Source: Stenotrophomonas sp. ESTM1D_MKCIP4_1
GTDB lineage: Bacteria > Pseudomonadota > Gammaproteobacteria > Xanthomonadales > Xanthomonadaceae
NCBI RefSeq assembly: GCF_003086895.1
Contig: NZ_CP026004.1
Coordinates: forward strand, 2,950,731-3,014,730
DNA: 64,000 bases
Reading direction: 5' to 3'
Shown here one piece after another: positions 36,305 to 45,641 of the stretch (position 1 is the stretch's first letter; each line of letters starts with the position of its first letter). The notes beneath the pieces are model-generated. The model did not search any database. It was given only the letters and a program-made list of their open reading frames with translations, and was not told the origin of the DNA. Position numbers and translations under genes: made by a program.

Positions 36305-39115
36305 ATGACTCGTCGTCGCACCAATGTCGTCCGCCACCCGCTCTCGCTCGCCCTGCTCGGCAGCCTGCTCGCCACCGCCCTCCCGGCCCTTGCCCAGGAC
36401 AGCAAGGACGCCACCGACCTCGGTCGAGTGACCGTGACCGGCTCGCTCATCCCGCAGACGCAGGTTGAAAACCACACCCCGGTCCTGACCGTCACCGCCG
36501 AGGACATCCAGACGCGCGGCTTCACCAGCATCGCCGAAGTGCTGCAGCAGTCCTCGCTGACCACCGGCGGTCTGCAGGGCGGCCAGTCCTCTGCGGCCTT
36601 CACCCAGGGCGCCGAAGCGGCCGGCATGTTCGGCCTGGATCCGGGCTACACCAAATACCTGATCAACGGCCGCCCGATGCTGCAGTACCCGGCGCTGTAC
36701 AACGGCAGCGACGCCTTCAACAACATCAGCGGCATCCCGATCGACATCGTCGAACGCATCGAGATCCTGCCGGGCGGCCAGTCGTCGCTGTATGGCTCCG
36801 ATGCCATCGCCGGCGTGGTCAACATCATCCTGAAGGAACGCATGGATGGCGGCACGATCAACATCCGTGGCGGCGCCTACACCGAAGGCGGCGGCAACAA
36901 TGTGCGGGTCAGCGTAGCCAAGGGCTTCAACAGCGCCGATGACCGCTTCAACGCGCTGTTCAACGTGCAGTACGAGAAGTCCAGCCCGATCTGGGGCTAC
37001 CAGCGCGACCTGACCAAGGTGAACAACCCGGCCGGCTACAGCGCGCAGGTGCCGTCCAATGACTTCCTGGTCTACCTGCCCGACGAAAACAATGCCTTCA
37101 TCATGATGGACCCGACCCGCTGCGCCAGCGTGGCCGGGCAGTTCGGTGGCACCACCGAACTGGGCGTGCGTGCCGCGGGCGAATCGTGCGGTTCCAAGTA
37201 CAGCGCCGGCTACCGCACCATCAAGAACGGCAAGGAAAGCAGCCAGTTCTATTCGTCGCTCAGCTTCCAGGTGAACGATAACTTCGAGCTGTTCGCCGAT
37301 GCGCTCTACAGCCTGGAGGAAATCAACTACGTCACCGGTGCCGGCTATACGTTCTGGAGCACGGGCCCGGGCTTCGGCTACATCTACGACCAGGACACCG
37401 ACCAGTACATGAGCCTGCAGCGCGCGTTTTCCCCGGAAGACATCGGCGGCGCCGGCTACCGTGACATCCAGGAAACCAACCGCAACAAGGCCTACCAGAT
37501 CACCCTGGGCGGCCGTGGCACGTTTGCGACCGACTGGGATTACAGCGCCAGCTTCAGCCGTGGCGAGTACAAGCTGACCGAACGCGGCTTCGCACGCTGG
37601 GCCGAGCCGATCGACAGCTGGTTCGAGCAGAACGTGTTCGGCCCGGTGCTCGGCCAGACCGATGATGGCTACAACATCTACAGCCCGAACTGGGGCGCGT
37701 TCTATTCGCAGCTGCCGGCAGGTGCGTTCCAGAGTTTCACCGGCTACACCTACAACCAGAGCCGCACCTGGCAGAACCTGGGCCGGGTGCAGCTGACCAA
37801 CAGCGGCTTGTTCTCGCTGCCCGGCGGTGATGCCGGCCTGGGCATCGTGCTCGAAGGCGGCAGCGAAGGCTGGGACTACAGCCCGGATGCGCGCCTGCTC
37901 AATGGCGATGTCTGGGGCACCACCTCGGTGGCCGGCTCAGGCCATCGCAGCAACTACGCGGTGACCGGCGAACTGCGCCTGCCCCTGCTCGATTCGCTCA
38001 CTGTCACCGGCTCTGGCCGCTACGACGCCTTCAAGATCGCCGACAACACCGTCGACAAGTCGACCTACAGCATCGGCGTCGAGTTCCGCCCGATCGAAAG
38101 CCTGCTGTTCCGCGGCAAGTACGGCACCGCGTTCCGCGCGCCTTCGCTGCCCGATGCCTTCCAGGGCGAAAGCGGCTTCTACACGGCGGCCACCGATTAC
38201 TACCGCTGTGCGCAGCTGGGCTTCGAGCCGGCTGATACCGTGGGCTGCCCGTACGCAGGCCGTTCCACTTTCGGCGTGCAATCGGGCAACCCGGAACTGG
38301 AACCGATCACTGCCGATGTGTGGAACGCTGGCGTGGTGTGGGCACCGATGGCCAATCTGTCGCTGTCGGTGGACTACTACCGCTGGAAGATCGAGAACGA
38401 GGTCGACACGCTCAGTTCCGACCAGCTGCTGCGTGCCGAGTACTACTGCCGCAACAACCTGGACAACAACACCAACGCCACCTGCCAGAACGTGGCCGAC
38501 TGGGTGACCCGTGATGCCTCGGGCAACCTCGAGCAGATCTATACCCCCAAGCTCAACGTCGCACGGCAGAACCTCAATGCCCTGACGGCCAGCTTCAAGT
38601 ACGTGCAGGACATCGGCCGCTTCGGCTCGCTGCAGTTCGCCAGCAACTACACCAACATCCTCAAGCGCGAACTGCAGCCGCAGACCGGCGATGACTACCT
38701 GGATCTGCTGCGCGACCCGTATGCGATGTGGAACTACCAGGCCTTCGCCAAGGTGCGTGCCGATGGGTCGGTGGGCTGGGCCAAGAACCAGTGGACCACC
38801 ACCCTCTACTACAACTACATCGGCAAGACCCCCAACTACATGGCCTACCTGGGCGAGGGCTACGACTACGTGCACTCTTCCGGCTACAAGGCCGGCAAGT
38901 GGGGTTCCTACACCACCTACAACCTCAGCGTGAGCTACCGCGCGCTGGACAACCTGACCCTGTCGCTGATGGTCAACAACGTGTTCAACAAGAACCCGTC
39001 CAGCCAGCGCCACAGCTTCGGCGGCAACATCGACGCGCCGTACAACGATTACCTCTACAACCCGTACGGCCGGGCCATCTATGCCCAGATGCAGTACAAC
39101 TTCGGTGGCAGCTGA
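36305..39115 (+). CDS. TonB-dependent receptor (classical, large)
   Basis: A 936-residue outer-membrane receptor. The signal peptide runs to about residue 31 (LPALAQ). A TonB-box region, DLGRVTVTGS, is followed by the plug (about 55-170) with LNGRPMLQYP-like loops and IPIDIVERIEILPGGQSSLYGSDAIAGVVNII, which is highly typical. The barrel ends in YAQMQYNFGGS. Several Cys pairs in extracellular loops (for example CRNNLDNNTNATC) could be disulphides. The ligand is not predictable. The ATG at 36305 places the signal peptide first; the longer in-frame option adds a Pro/Arg leader without function. A terminator follows at 39149. Confidence 0.93.
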   Translation: MTRRRTNVVRHPLSLALLGSLLATALPALAQDSKDATDLGRVTVTGSLIPQTQVENHTPVLTVTAEDIQTRGFTSIAEVLQQSSLTTGGLQGGQSSAAFTQGAEAAGMFGLDPGYTKYLINGRPMLQYPALYNGSDAFNNISGIPIDIVERIEILPGGQSSLYGSDAIAGVVNIILKERMDGGTINIRGGAYTEGGGNNVRVSVAKGFNSADDRFNALFNVQYEKSSPIWGYQRDLTKVNNPAGYSAQVPSNDFLVYLPDENNAFIMMDPTRCASVAGQFGGTTELGVRAAGESCGSKYSAGYRTIKNGKESSQFYSSLSFQVNDNFELFADALYSLEEINYVTGAGYTFWSTGPGFGYIYDQDTDQYMSLQRAFSPEDIGGAGYRDIQETNRNKAYQITLGGRGTFATDWDYSASFSRGEYKLTERGFARWAEPIDSWFEQNVFGPVLGQTDDGYNIYSPNWGAFYSQLPAGAFQSFTGYTYNQSRTWQNLGRVQLTNSGLFSLPGGDAGLGIVLEGGSEGWDYSPDARLLNGDVWGTTSVAGSGHRSNYAVTGELRLPLLDSLTVTGSGRYDAFKIADNTVDKSTYSIGVEFRPIESLLFRGKYGTAFRAPSLPDAFQGESGFYTAATDYYRCAQLGFEPADTVGCPYAGRSTFGVQSGNPELEPITADVWNAGVVWAPMANLSLSVDYYRWKIENEVDTLSSDQLLRAEYYCRNNLDNNTNATCQNVADWVTRDASGNLEQIYTPKLNVARQNLNALTASFKYVQDIGRFGSLQFASNYTNILKRELQPQTGDDYLDLLRDPYAMWNYQAFAKVRADGSVGWAKNQWTTTLYYNYIGKTPNYMAYLGEGYDYVHSSGYKAGKWGSYTTYNLSVSYRALDNLTLSLMVNNVFNKNPSSQRHSFGGNIDAPYNDYLYNPYGRAIYAQMQYNFGGS

Positions 39116-39513
39116 CACCGCCGCCCCGCTCCAGGGTTGATGGGTTCTGGCCCCGCTTCGGCGGGGCCTTTTTTTTGCCCCGCCGGCCGGCCAGGCACAG
39201 GCAGCGACCCTCACAACATGAACTGTACGCTTAACAAAGAGCACTCCAGAGCCCCCTGAATACGTCGCAAACGGCCCGCAGCGCAGCAGATCCTTTCATT
39301 TGAAATCAAAGGTTTGGCGCAAAAGTCCATCCAAATCAGCACTTTGCCTACTTTGGCTTGATGACGGGAGCATGAACAGTTGACACGCCAAGTTAAGGCT
39401 GTGTTAACTTCGCTTCATCGGCTTGTGAAGCCGGTTTCAGAACGGGGCAACTGCCCTACAGGGACGACGGGCCAGCGCGCCTGTCGAGGTTCGATACACC
39501 AGGGGATCCATCC
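39116..39513. promoter_or_regulatory. Gap between two TonB receptors: terminator, motif and leader
   Basis: These 398 bp contain the terminator of the first receptor at 39149-39176, an AT-richer stretch around 39290-39360, and the GTTAA-N-GCTGTGTTA motif at 39392-39406, in which GTTAA and TTAAC form a dyad (GTTAAGGCTGTGTTAAC). The leader ends with an AGGGGAT ribosome-binding site before the ATG at 39514. No gene is visible. Confidence 0.5.
39149..39176 (+). terminator. Intrinsic terminator after the TonB receptor
   Basis: The stem GGCCCCGC / GCGGGGCC with a stable TTCG tetraloop is followed by eight Ts. It lies about 33 bp after the receptor stop. Confidence 0.9.
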
Positions 39514-42366
39514 ATGACCATCCGCAAGGCGCTCAGCCGCCACCCGCTGAGCTTCGCTCTGACGTCCGCCCTGCTGGCAGCCGTCGTTTCGCCCGCCTTT
39601 GCCCAGGAAGCCGGCAACGAAGCCGGCGGCAAGAACGCCACCAACCTGGACCGCGTCTCGGTCGTCGGCTCGCGCATCAAGCGCGCTGAAGTCGAAGGCC
39701 CGGCACCGGTCACCGTCATTTCGCGCGCCGACATCGACCGCGAAGGCTTCCAGTCGGTCGGCGACATGCTGCAGACCCTGACCCAGAACACCACGAGCTC
39801 GTTCACCGGCGATCTCGCCGTGACCGGCTTCACGCCCAACGCCCAGGTGGTCAACCTGCGCAACCTGGGCCCGGGCTACACGCTGACCCTGGTGAACGGC
39901 CGCCGCCCGGCGCAGTACCCGCAGCCGTACAACCGCGACAACAACGTGGTCAACATCAAGGCCATCCCGAGCTCGATCGTCGAGCGCGTTGAAGTCCTGA
40001 CCGGTGGCGCCTCGGCCATCTACGGTTCGGACGCTGTCGCCGGCGTGATCAACATCGTGCTGCGCAAGAACTACGACGGCAACCAGCTGCGCCTGACCAC
40101 CGGCACCACCGAAGAAGGCGGCGGCGACAACGTCAACGTCGAGTACACCGGCGGCAAGACCGGCGACCGCTGGAGCGCGACCTACGCCCTGCAGTACAGC
40201 GAGAACGAGCCGGTGTTCGCTTCGCAGCGCCACGCGCTGGCCGACACGCGCAACAATGCCGCCGGCGTTGCGGTGAACCCGTCGCTGTCCCTGGTTGCAC
40301 TGAGCGCGGGCGGCCTGAACGGCCACGTGCGCAACCAGAACGCGCTGTACAACGCTGACGCCTGTGATGCGTTCGATTACACCACCGTGACCACCCCGGC
40401 CCGTGGCACCTACTGCGGCAGCTACACCCAGGTCGCAGCCCGTTCGATCTGGAACAAGAACCAGAACTTCAACGGCTACGGCTACGGCACCTTCGACGTG
40501 ACCGACACCACCCAGCTGTTCGGCAGCGTCAACTTCTACAAGACCAAGGCCAAGGCCAGCGGCGGCATCGAGTTCTGGGGCACCTCGGGTGACCGCTTCA
40601 CCTCCAACCCGAGCGGCGCCGCGACGGGCGTGTACTACGACTCGAACCTGCGCGACCTGATCCAGCTGCAGCGTACCTTCAACCCGTTTGAACTGGGTGG
40701 CAACGAAGCAGCCAGCACCCTGTACGACGAAAAGAGCTACGACATCACCTTCGGTGCGCAGGGCACCTTCGCCGACCGCTTCGACTGGGAAGCCAGCGTC
40801 AACTACGGCAAGTACGAGTACGAAGCCGATCGCCCGCGCCTGCTGGCCAAGGCCGTGCATGACTACTTCCTGGGCCCGCTGCAGGGCTACATCAGCAACT
40901 ACCCGATCTACGCGCTGAACCAGGACCGCTGGAACACGCCGATCACCCCGGAGATCTACCAGAGCTTCGCCACCCGCGTGAAGAACGTTGCTGAGTCGAC
41001 CTCGGCAACCGCCAACTTCAACGTCAGCGGCGATCTGTTCGAGCTGCCGGCCGGCCCGGTGGGCTTCGCAGCGGTGTTCGAGGGCATCCGCCAGACCACC
41101 GACCTGGTCAGCGACGTGCGTACCAACCAGCTGCGTCCGATCGACGACCAGACCATCTACAACCTGACCAGCTCGGGCGAAACCCACGGCGCGCGTAACC
41201 GCTATGCGGTCGGCACCGAGTTCCGCGTGCCGATCTTCAGCAACCTGTCGATGAACCTGGCGGGCCGCTGGGACAAGTACGACGACATCACCGCCGTCGA
41301 CGATGCCAAGACCTTCAACGTCGGCCTGGAATACCGTCCGTTCAGCAACCTGCTGATCCGCGGTTCCTACGCCACCAGCTTCCGCGCACCGGACATGCAG
41401 CTGGTCTACGCCGAAGGCGCCGCTTCGTTCTCGACCATCCTGGACGAATACAGCTGCCGTTCCGGTACCGGTCTGGGCCAGGCCGCAGGTGCTCCGGGCC
41501 GTACCCGCGCACAGTGCAACGTGACCGGCGACGTGACCCTGTACCAGGCGCAGTCGCTGATCGCCGGCAACCCGAACCTGAAGGAAGAAGAAGGCAAGTC
41601 GTGGGGCGCCGGCTTCGTGTGGGACATCATGGATTCGATGTCCATGTCGGTGGACTACTACAAGATCCGCCTGGAAGATGCCTCCACCCAGCTCAGCTCC
41701 ACCTACCTGCTGCAGAACGAAGCCAACTGCCGCCTGGGCGTGCGCCCGGATGGCACGCCGTTCGAGCAGGGCGCCGATTCGGCCTTCTGCCGCAACCTGA
41801 CTGCACTGGTCACCCGTACCAGCGCACCGGGCACCACCCTGGACGGCCGCATCTCGCAGATCAACACCGCGTACATCAACGCGGCGCTGCTGGAAACCAG
41901 CGGTATCGATGCCACCTTCAAGTACAAGCTGGATACCGACCGCCTCGGCGACTTCGGCCTGGACCTGGGCTACTCGCTGGTGCTGACCAACAAGTACCAG
42001 GAAAACAGCGACGACGAGCTGATCGACTACCGCGACCTGCCGCTGTATGACTACAGCCAGCGCAGCCGCGTGCGCGGCAGCCTGAGCTGGGCCGGCGACG
42101 AATGGGGTGCCACCCTGTTCGGTACCCGCTACGGCTCGAACTGGAATGCCGCCTGGACCGAACGCCTGGCACCGTACATGCAGTACAACCTGCAGATCAG
42201 CAAGAAGTTCGGCCCGAACGTGCGTGCCGAGTTCACGGTGGTCAACCTGACCGACAACCAGTTCCGTCGCGATACCACCAACACGGCGTACCCGTACTTC
42301 AACAGCTTCATCGGCGCCGACCCGTTGGGCCGTCGCTACTACTTCAGCCTGTCCTACCGCTTCTGA
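39514..42366 (+). CDS. TonB-dependent receptor (classical, large), linked to peptidase genes
   Basis: A 950-residue receptor with a signal peptide to about residue 30 (SPAFAQ). A TonB-box-like NLDRVSVVGSRIKR is followed by a plug carrying RNLGPGYTLTLVNGRRPAQYP and IPSSIVERVEVLTGGASAIYGSDAVAGVINIVL. The beta barrel ends in YYFSLSYRF with the terminal Phe used by the BAM machinery. The next gene, 114 bp away, encodes a secreted S9 peptidase, and a Sel1-like and two M13 peptidase genes follow. A peptide ligand is therefore plausible but not proven. The gene shares an upstream motif with the preceding receptor. Confidence 0.93.
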   Translation: MTIRKALSRHPLSFALTSALLAAVVSPAFAQEAGNEAGGKNATNLDRVSVVGSRIKRAEVEGPAPVTVISRADIDREGFQSVGDMLQTLTQNTTSSFTGDLAVTGFTPNAQVVNLRNLGPGYTLTLVNGRRPAQYPQPYNRDNNVVNIKAIPSSIVERVEVLTGGASAIYGSDAVAGVINIVLRKNYDGNQLRLTTGTTEEGGGDNVNVEYTGGKTGDRWSATYALQYSENEPVFASQRHALADTRNNAAGVAVNPSLSLVALSAGGLNGHVRNQNALYNADACDAFDYTTVTTPARGTYCGSYTQVAARSIWNKNQNFNGYGYGTFDVTDTTQLFGSVNFYKTKAKASGGIEFWGTSGDRFTSNPSGAATGVYYDSNLRDLIQLQRTFNPFELGGNEAASTLYDEKSYDITFGAQGTFADRFDWEASVNYGKYEYEADRPRLLAKAVHDYFLGPLQGYISNYPIYALNQDRWNTPITPEIYQSFATRVKNVAESTSATANFNVSGDLFELPAGPVGFAAVFEGIRQTTDLVSDVRTNQLRPIDDQTIYNLTSSGETHGARNRYAVGTEFRVPIFSNLSMNLAGRWDKYDDITAVDDAKTFNVGLEYRPFSNLLIRGSYATSFRAPDMQLVYAEGAASFSTILDEYSCRSGTGLGQAAGAPGRTRAQCNVTGDVTLYQAQSLIAGNPNLKEEEGKSWGAGFVWDIMDSMSMSVDYYKIRLEDASTQLSSTYLLQNEANCRLGVRPDGTPFEQGADSAFCRNLTALVTRTSAPGTTLDGRISQINTAYINAALLETSGIDATFKYKLDTDRLGDFGLDLGYSLVLTNKYQENSDDELIDYRDLPLYDYSQRSRVRGSLSWAGDEWGATLFGTRYGSNWNAAWTERLAPYMQYNLQISKKFGPNVRAEFTVVNLTDNQFRRDTTNTAYPYFNSFIGADPLGRRYYFSLSYRF

Positions 42367-42388
42367 TGCGACAGGTTGTGTGACAAGC

Positions 42389-42412
42389 AGAGCCCGGCCT
42401 AGGCCGGGCTCT
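42389..42412 (+). terminator. Perfect 24-bp palindrome between receptor and S9 peptidase
   Basis: The two 12-base arms AGAGCCCGGCCT and AGGCCGGGCTCT form a perfect dyad 22 bp after the receptor stop. They are followed only by GTGTTTG, a weak T-tract. This may be a partial terminator that lowers but does not stop read-through into the peptidase gene. Confidence 0.6.
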
Positions 42413-42480
42413 GTGTTTGCGCACCGGCAGCAACGCCACACCCTGGGCCACGAAGGCCCGCTAATTGAAGGGGATACACG

Positions 42481-44478
42481 ATGTACAAGCTGTCCTTCGC
42501 CCTGCTTGCCCTGGCAGTGGGCGCGACCACCGTGCCGGCCTCCGCCGCCGCACCGGCCTACTCCGTCGAAGATTTCGTCAAGCACGCGGCCTACGGCAAC
42601 GTGCGCATCTCGCCCAACGGCGAGTACCTGGCCGTCACCATGGACCACGGTGACCAGGACGTCCTTGCGGTGCTGCGCACCAGCGATCTGAAGATCCTCA
42701 AGGTCAACCAGCTGCCGGAAAAGAAGAGCGTGGGCCAGTTCACCTGGATCGCGCCGGACCGGCTGATGTTCAATGCGGTGAAGAAGATGGGCGGCTATGC
42801 CCAGCCCTTTGGCACCGGCGAATGGTTCGCGGTGAACGCCGATGGCAGCCAGGCCGTGCCGCTGATCTTCTACGGCACCCGCGACGCCACCCAGCGTGGC
42901 AAGACCGTGGGCCGGGAGAGCTTCAGCCTGCTCGACACGCTGAAGAATGATGACCGCAACGTCATCATGCAGTCGCGCTACCCGCGCTCCAACGAAGGTG
43001 CCGGCACCCAGGTGGTGCAGGTGGATACCTTCAGCGGCCGCCGCACGGTGCTCGCACGCGCGCCCAAGGACGACTGCTCCATCGCGCTGGACGCGCAGAA
43101 AGAACCACGTTTCGCCGTCTGTTCGTCCAGCCGAAATGAAGAAGGCGAGTACGACGAGCGCACCGAACTGTACCGCCGCGATGGCCGCGACTGGACCCTG
43201 GTCAACGCGTCCAAGACCGATGGCAAGCACCTGTGGGTCGAGCGCGCCACCGCCGATGGCACCGTGTATGTCACCCAGAGCGATGACAAGTCGCCCGGCG
43301 CGATTGGTACGCTGGACACCGCCACCGGCACCTTCACTTCCCTGTTCCAGGACCCGGTGGCTGAAGTCTCCGATTACATCTGGTCCACCGATGACAACCG
43401 CCTGCTGGGCGTGATCACCGAAGCCGGCGCCCCCAAGGTGACCCTGGTCGATGAGAACCATCCGGATGCGGAACTGTACGGTTCCCTGGCGGCTTCGTTC
43501 CCGGGCGAGCTGGTGGATTTCTCCAGCCACACCGCCGACGGCAGCAAGATCATCGTTTCGGTCTACAGCGACAGCAATCCGGGCGAGCTCTATCTGTATG
43601 ACCGTGCCACCGGCAAGGCACGCTTCCTGATGCAGCGCGCGCCGCAGCTGGACAAGGCCCGCATGGCCTCGGTCAAGCCGTTCAGCTTCACCGCGCGCGA
43701 CGGCAAGACCATCCACGCTTACCTCACCCTGCCCCATGGCAGCGACGGCAAGAACCTGCCGCTGATCGTCAACCCGCACGGCGGCCCGATCGGCCCGCGT
43801 GACAACTGGGGCTTCTCCGGCGAAACGCAGTTGTTCGCCAGCCGCGGCTACGCGGTGCTGCAGGTGAACTACCGCGGCTCGGGCGGCTACGGCAAGGCGT
43901 TCCAGGATGCGGGCCACAAGCAGTGGGCCGATGGCATCCAGAACGACATCATTGATGCCACCCAGTGGACCATCAACCAGGGCTATGCCAACAAGGACCG
44001 CATCTGCATCTACGGCGGCAGCTTCGGTGGCTACTCCTCGCTGATGGCACCGATCCGTGCACCGGGCCTGTTCAAGTGCACCTTCGGCTACGTTGGCGTC
44101 TACGACATCGACATGATGTTCAAGAAGGGCGACATCCCCGAGCGTGAGTCGGGCCAGCGCTTCCTGCGCCGCACCCACGGCACCGACACCGCCGACTGGA
44201 CCCGCACCTCGCCTGCACGCCGCGCTTCGGAAGTGAAGATTCCGGTGTACCTGGCCGCAGGCGCGCGCGACGTGCGCACGCCGCCGGAGCAGACCGAGCT
44301 GATGAACAAGGCGCTGATCGCCGCGGGCAACAAGCCCGAGGGCATGATCATCGAGCCCGGCGAAATGCACGGCTTCTACGGCGTGCCAGCACGGGTGAAG
44401 CTGTACACCACGATGCTGGACTTCTTCGGGCGCCATATCGGCTCCCCGGCAGCGTCGGGGGCAAAGGCGGCCCACTGA
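42481..44478 (+). CDS. Secreted S9 (prolyl oligopeptidase) family peptidase
   Basis: A 665-residue serine peptidase with a signal peptide (to about residue 22, VPASA-A). The N-terminal beta-propeller region (about 30-400) restricts access to the C-terminal alpha/beta hydrolase domain. The catalytic triad is Ser514 (YGGSFGGYSS), Asp597 (AGARDVRTPPEQ) and His630 (GEMHGFYG). Such enzymes cleave short peptides, often after Pro or as acylaminoacyl peptidases. It probably acts in the periplasm. It follows a TonB receptor, consistent with uptake and breakdown of peptides. Confidence 0.93.
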   Translation: MYKLSFALLALAVGATTVPASAAAPAYSVEDFVKHAAYGNVRISPNGEYLAVTMDHGDQDVLAVLRTSDLKILKVNQLPEKKSVGQFTWIAPDRLMFNAVKKMGGYAQPFGTGEWFAVNADGSQAVPLIFYGTRDATQRGKTVGRESFSLLDTLKNDDRNVIMQSRYPRSNEGAGTQVVQVDTFSGRRTVLARAPKDDCSIALDAQKEPRFAVCSSSRNEEGEYDERTELYRRDGRDWTLVNASKTDGKHLWVERATADGTVYVTQSDDKSPGAIGTLDTATGTFTSLFQDPVAEVSDYIWSTDDNRLLGVITEAGAPKVTLVDENHPDAELYGSLAASFPGELVDFSSHTADGSKIIVSVYSDSNPGELYLYDRATGKARFLMQRAPQLDKARMASVKPFSFTARDGKTIHAYLTLPHGSDGKNLPLIVNPHGGPIGPRDNWGFSGETQLFASRGYAVLQVNYRGSGGYGKAFQDAGHKQWADGIQNDIIDATQWTINQGYANKDRICIYGGSFGGYSSLMAPIRAPGLFKCTFGYVGVYDIDMMFKKGDIPERESGQRFLRRTHGTDTADWTRTSPARRASEVKIPVYLAAGARDVRTPPEQTELMNKALIAAGNKPEGMIIEPGEMHGFYGVPARVKLYTTMLDFFGRHIGSPAASGAKAAH

Positions 44479-44484
44479 GCCGTA

Positions 44485-44549
44485 CCCGGCTCCCTGAACA
44501 GGGGAGCCGGGAACTTCCGGCACCTTCCGGCACACCATGAAGGTGTGCC
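44485..44549. repeat. Two hairpins after the S9 peptidase
   Basis: A stem with arms CCCGGCTCCC and GGGGAGCCGGG (44485-44494/44501-44511) and a second stem GGCACACC/GGTGTGCC (44529-44536/44542-44549) lie between the peptidase and the Sel1-like gene. Neither has a T-run, so they probably stabilise or process mRNA rather than terminate. Confidence 0.45.
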
Positions 44550-44607
44550 TGCGCGTTCCTGGGCGACCAGGGCGCGGGTGCCATCGTTCAATCAAGGAGA
44601 GATACCG

Positions 44608-45420
44608 ATGTACCGCAGGCTCATTCTCACAGCCCTGCTGCCCTTCGCGCTGCACGCCCCGCTTGCACTGGCTGCCAAGCCCTCGCCGGCGGCCGCACCG
44701 GATCCCACCGAAGATCCGATGATGATCACCGCCGGCTTCCTCAGCGGCCACCCCGACCTGCGCTTCCGCTTGCTGGGCATCGAAAAACGCGATGCGGGCA
44801 AGATGGAACAGGCGTTCGGCTTCTTCCAGCGTGCCGGCTTCTACGCCGACAAGCCATCGCAGGCGATGGTGGCGGAAATGCTCTGGAACGGTACCGGCAC
44901 CCCGGTCGACCGTGCGCTGGCCTATGCCTGGATGGATCTGGCCGCCGAACGCGGCTATGAAGGTTTCCTCGACCTGCGCGAGCGCTACTGGGCAGCGTTG
45001 ACGCCTGCCGAGCGTGATCGTGCCCTGCAGGAGGGCCCGGCCATCTATGCACGTTTCGGCGATGAAGCCGCGCGCCCGCGCATCGACACCGCGCTGCGCC
45101 GCGAACGCCGCCAGGTCACCGGCAGCCGCACTGGCATGGCCGGCAACCTGCGCATCATGGTGCCCGGCCCGGCCGGCCCGATGGAGATCGATGGCAGCAA
45201 GTTCTACGACGACCGCTTCTGGGACCCGGTAAAATACCAGGCCTGGCAGGATTCGGTCTGGGCCAAGCCCAAGGTCGCACGGGTGGATGTGGGCGAAGCA
45301 ACCCAGATCAAGGACGAGAGCGACCGCAGGACACGCATTGACGCAGGCGCGCCCCAGGTGGATGCCCCTGAACCGAAGACGGCCGACGAACTGCCCCGGC
45401 TGGACAACGGCAACCCGTGA
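44608..45420 (+). CDS. Secreted Sel1-repeat-like protein
   Basis: A 270-residue exported protein with a signal peptide (to about residue 22, LALAA). Residues about 50-115 resemble Sel1-type helical repeats (AFGFFQRAGFYADKPSQAMVAEMLWNGTGTPVDRALAYAWMDLAAERGY), a TPR-like scaffold. The rest has no recognised domain and ends in a Pro/Asp-rich tail. The ATG at 44608 follows a good AAGGAGA site; the longer frame was rejected. A terminator overlaps the region just after the stop. Its role beside the peptidases is unknown. Confidence 0.8.
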   Translation: MYRRLILTALLPFALHAPLALAAKPSPAAAPDPTEDPMMITAGFLSGHPDLRFRLLGIEKRDAGKMEQAFGFFQRAGFYADKPSQAMVAEMLWNGTGTPVDRALAYAWMDLAAERGYEGFLDLRERYWAALTPAERDRALQEGPAIYARFGDEAARPRIDTALRRERRQVTGSRTGMAGNLRIMVPGPAGPMEIDGSKFYDDRFWDPVKYQAWQDSVWAKPKVARVDVGEATQIKDESDRRTRIDAGAPQVDAPEPKTADELPRLDNGNP

Positions 45421-45426
45421 TGTCAC

Positions 45427-45457
45427 CGCTGCCGGCCCTGCGCCGGCAGCGTTCTTT
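45427..45457 (+). terminator. Intrinsic terminator after the Sel1-like gene
   Basis: A 10-bp stem CGCTGCCGGC/GCCGGCAGCG with a five-base loop, followed by TTCTTT, begins seven bases after the stop codon. Confidence 0.75.
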
Positions 45458-45641
45458 GCGCAGCCCGTGCCGGGACCTGCCCGATTCTGGCGATTGCGCC
45501 GTGGCCCGTACGCAACGGGCCCACGGCTTGCCATCGGCCATGACCTTCGACACCCTTGCAGGGCGGGCCGGCGGCGTATCGTTCGGCCCACGGCCATTGC
45601 TACGGCCATTCCCTGACTCACTCGGCCTGGAGGCCATACAA

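Noticed and set aside
39415..45621. A 6.2-kb open frame on the minus strand (2068 codons)
   Set aside because: It is the antisense shadow of the TonB receptor, S9 peptidase and Sel1-like genes. No ribosome-binding site or domain is seen, and the sense frames have signal peptides and intact catalytic motifs.
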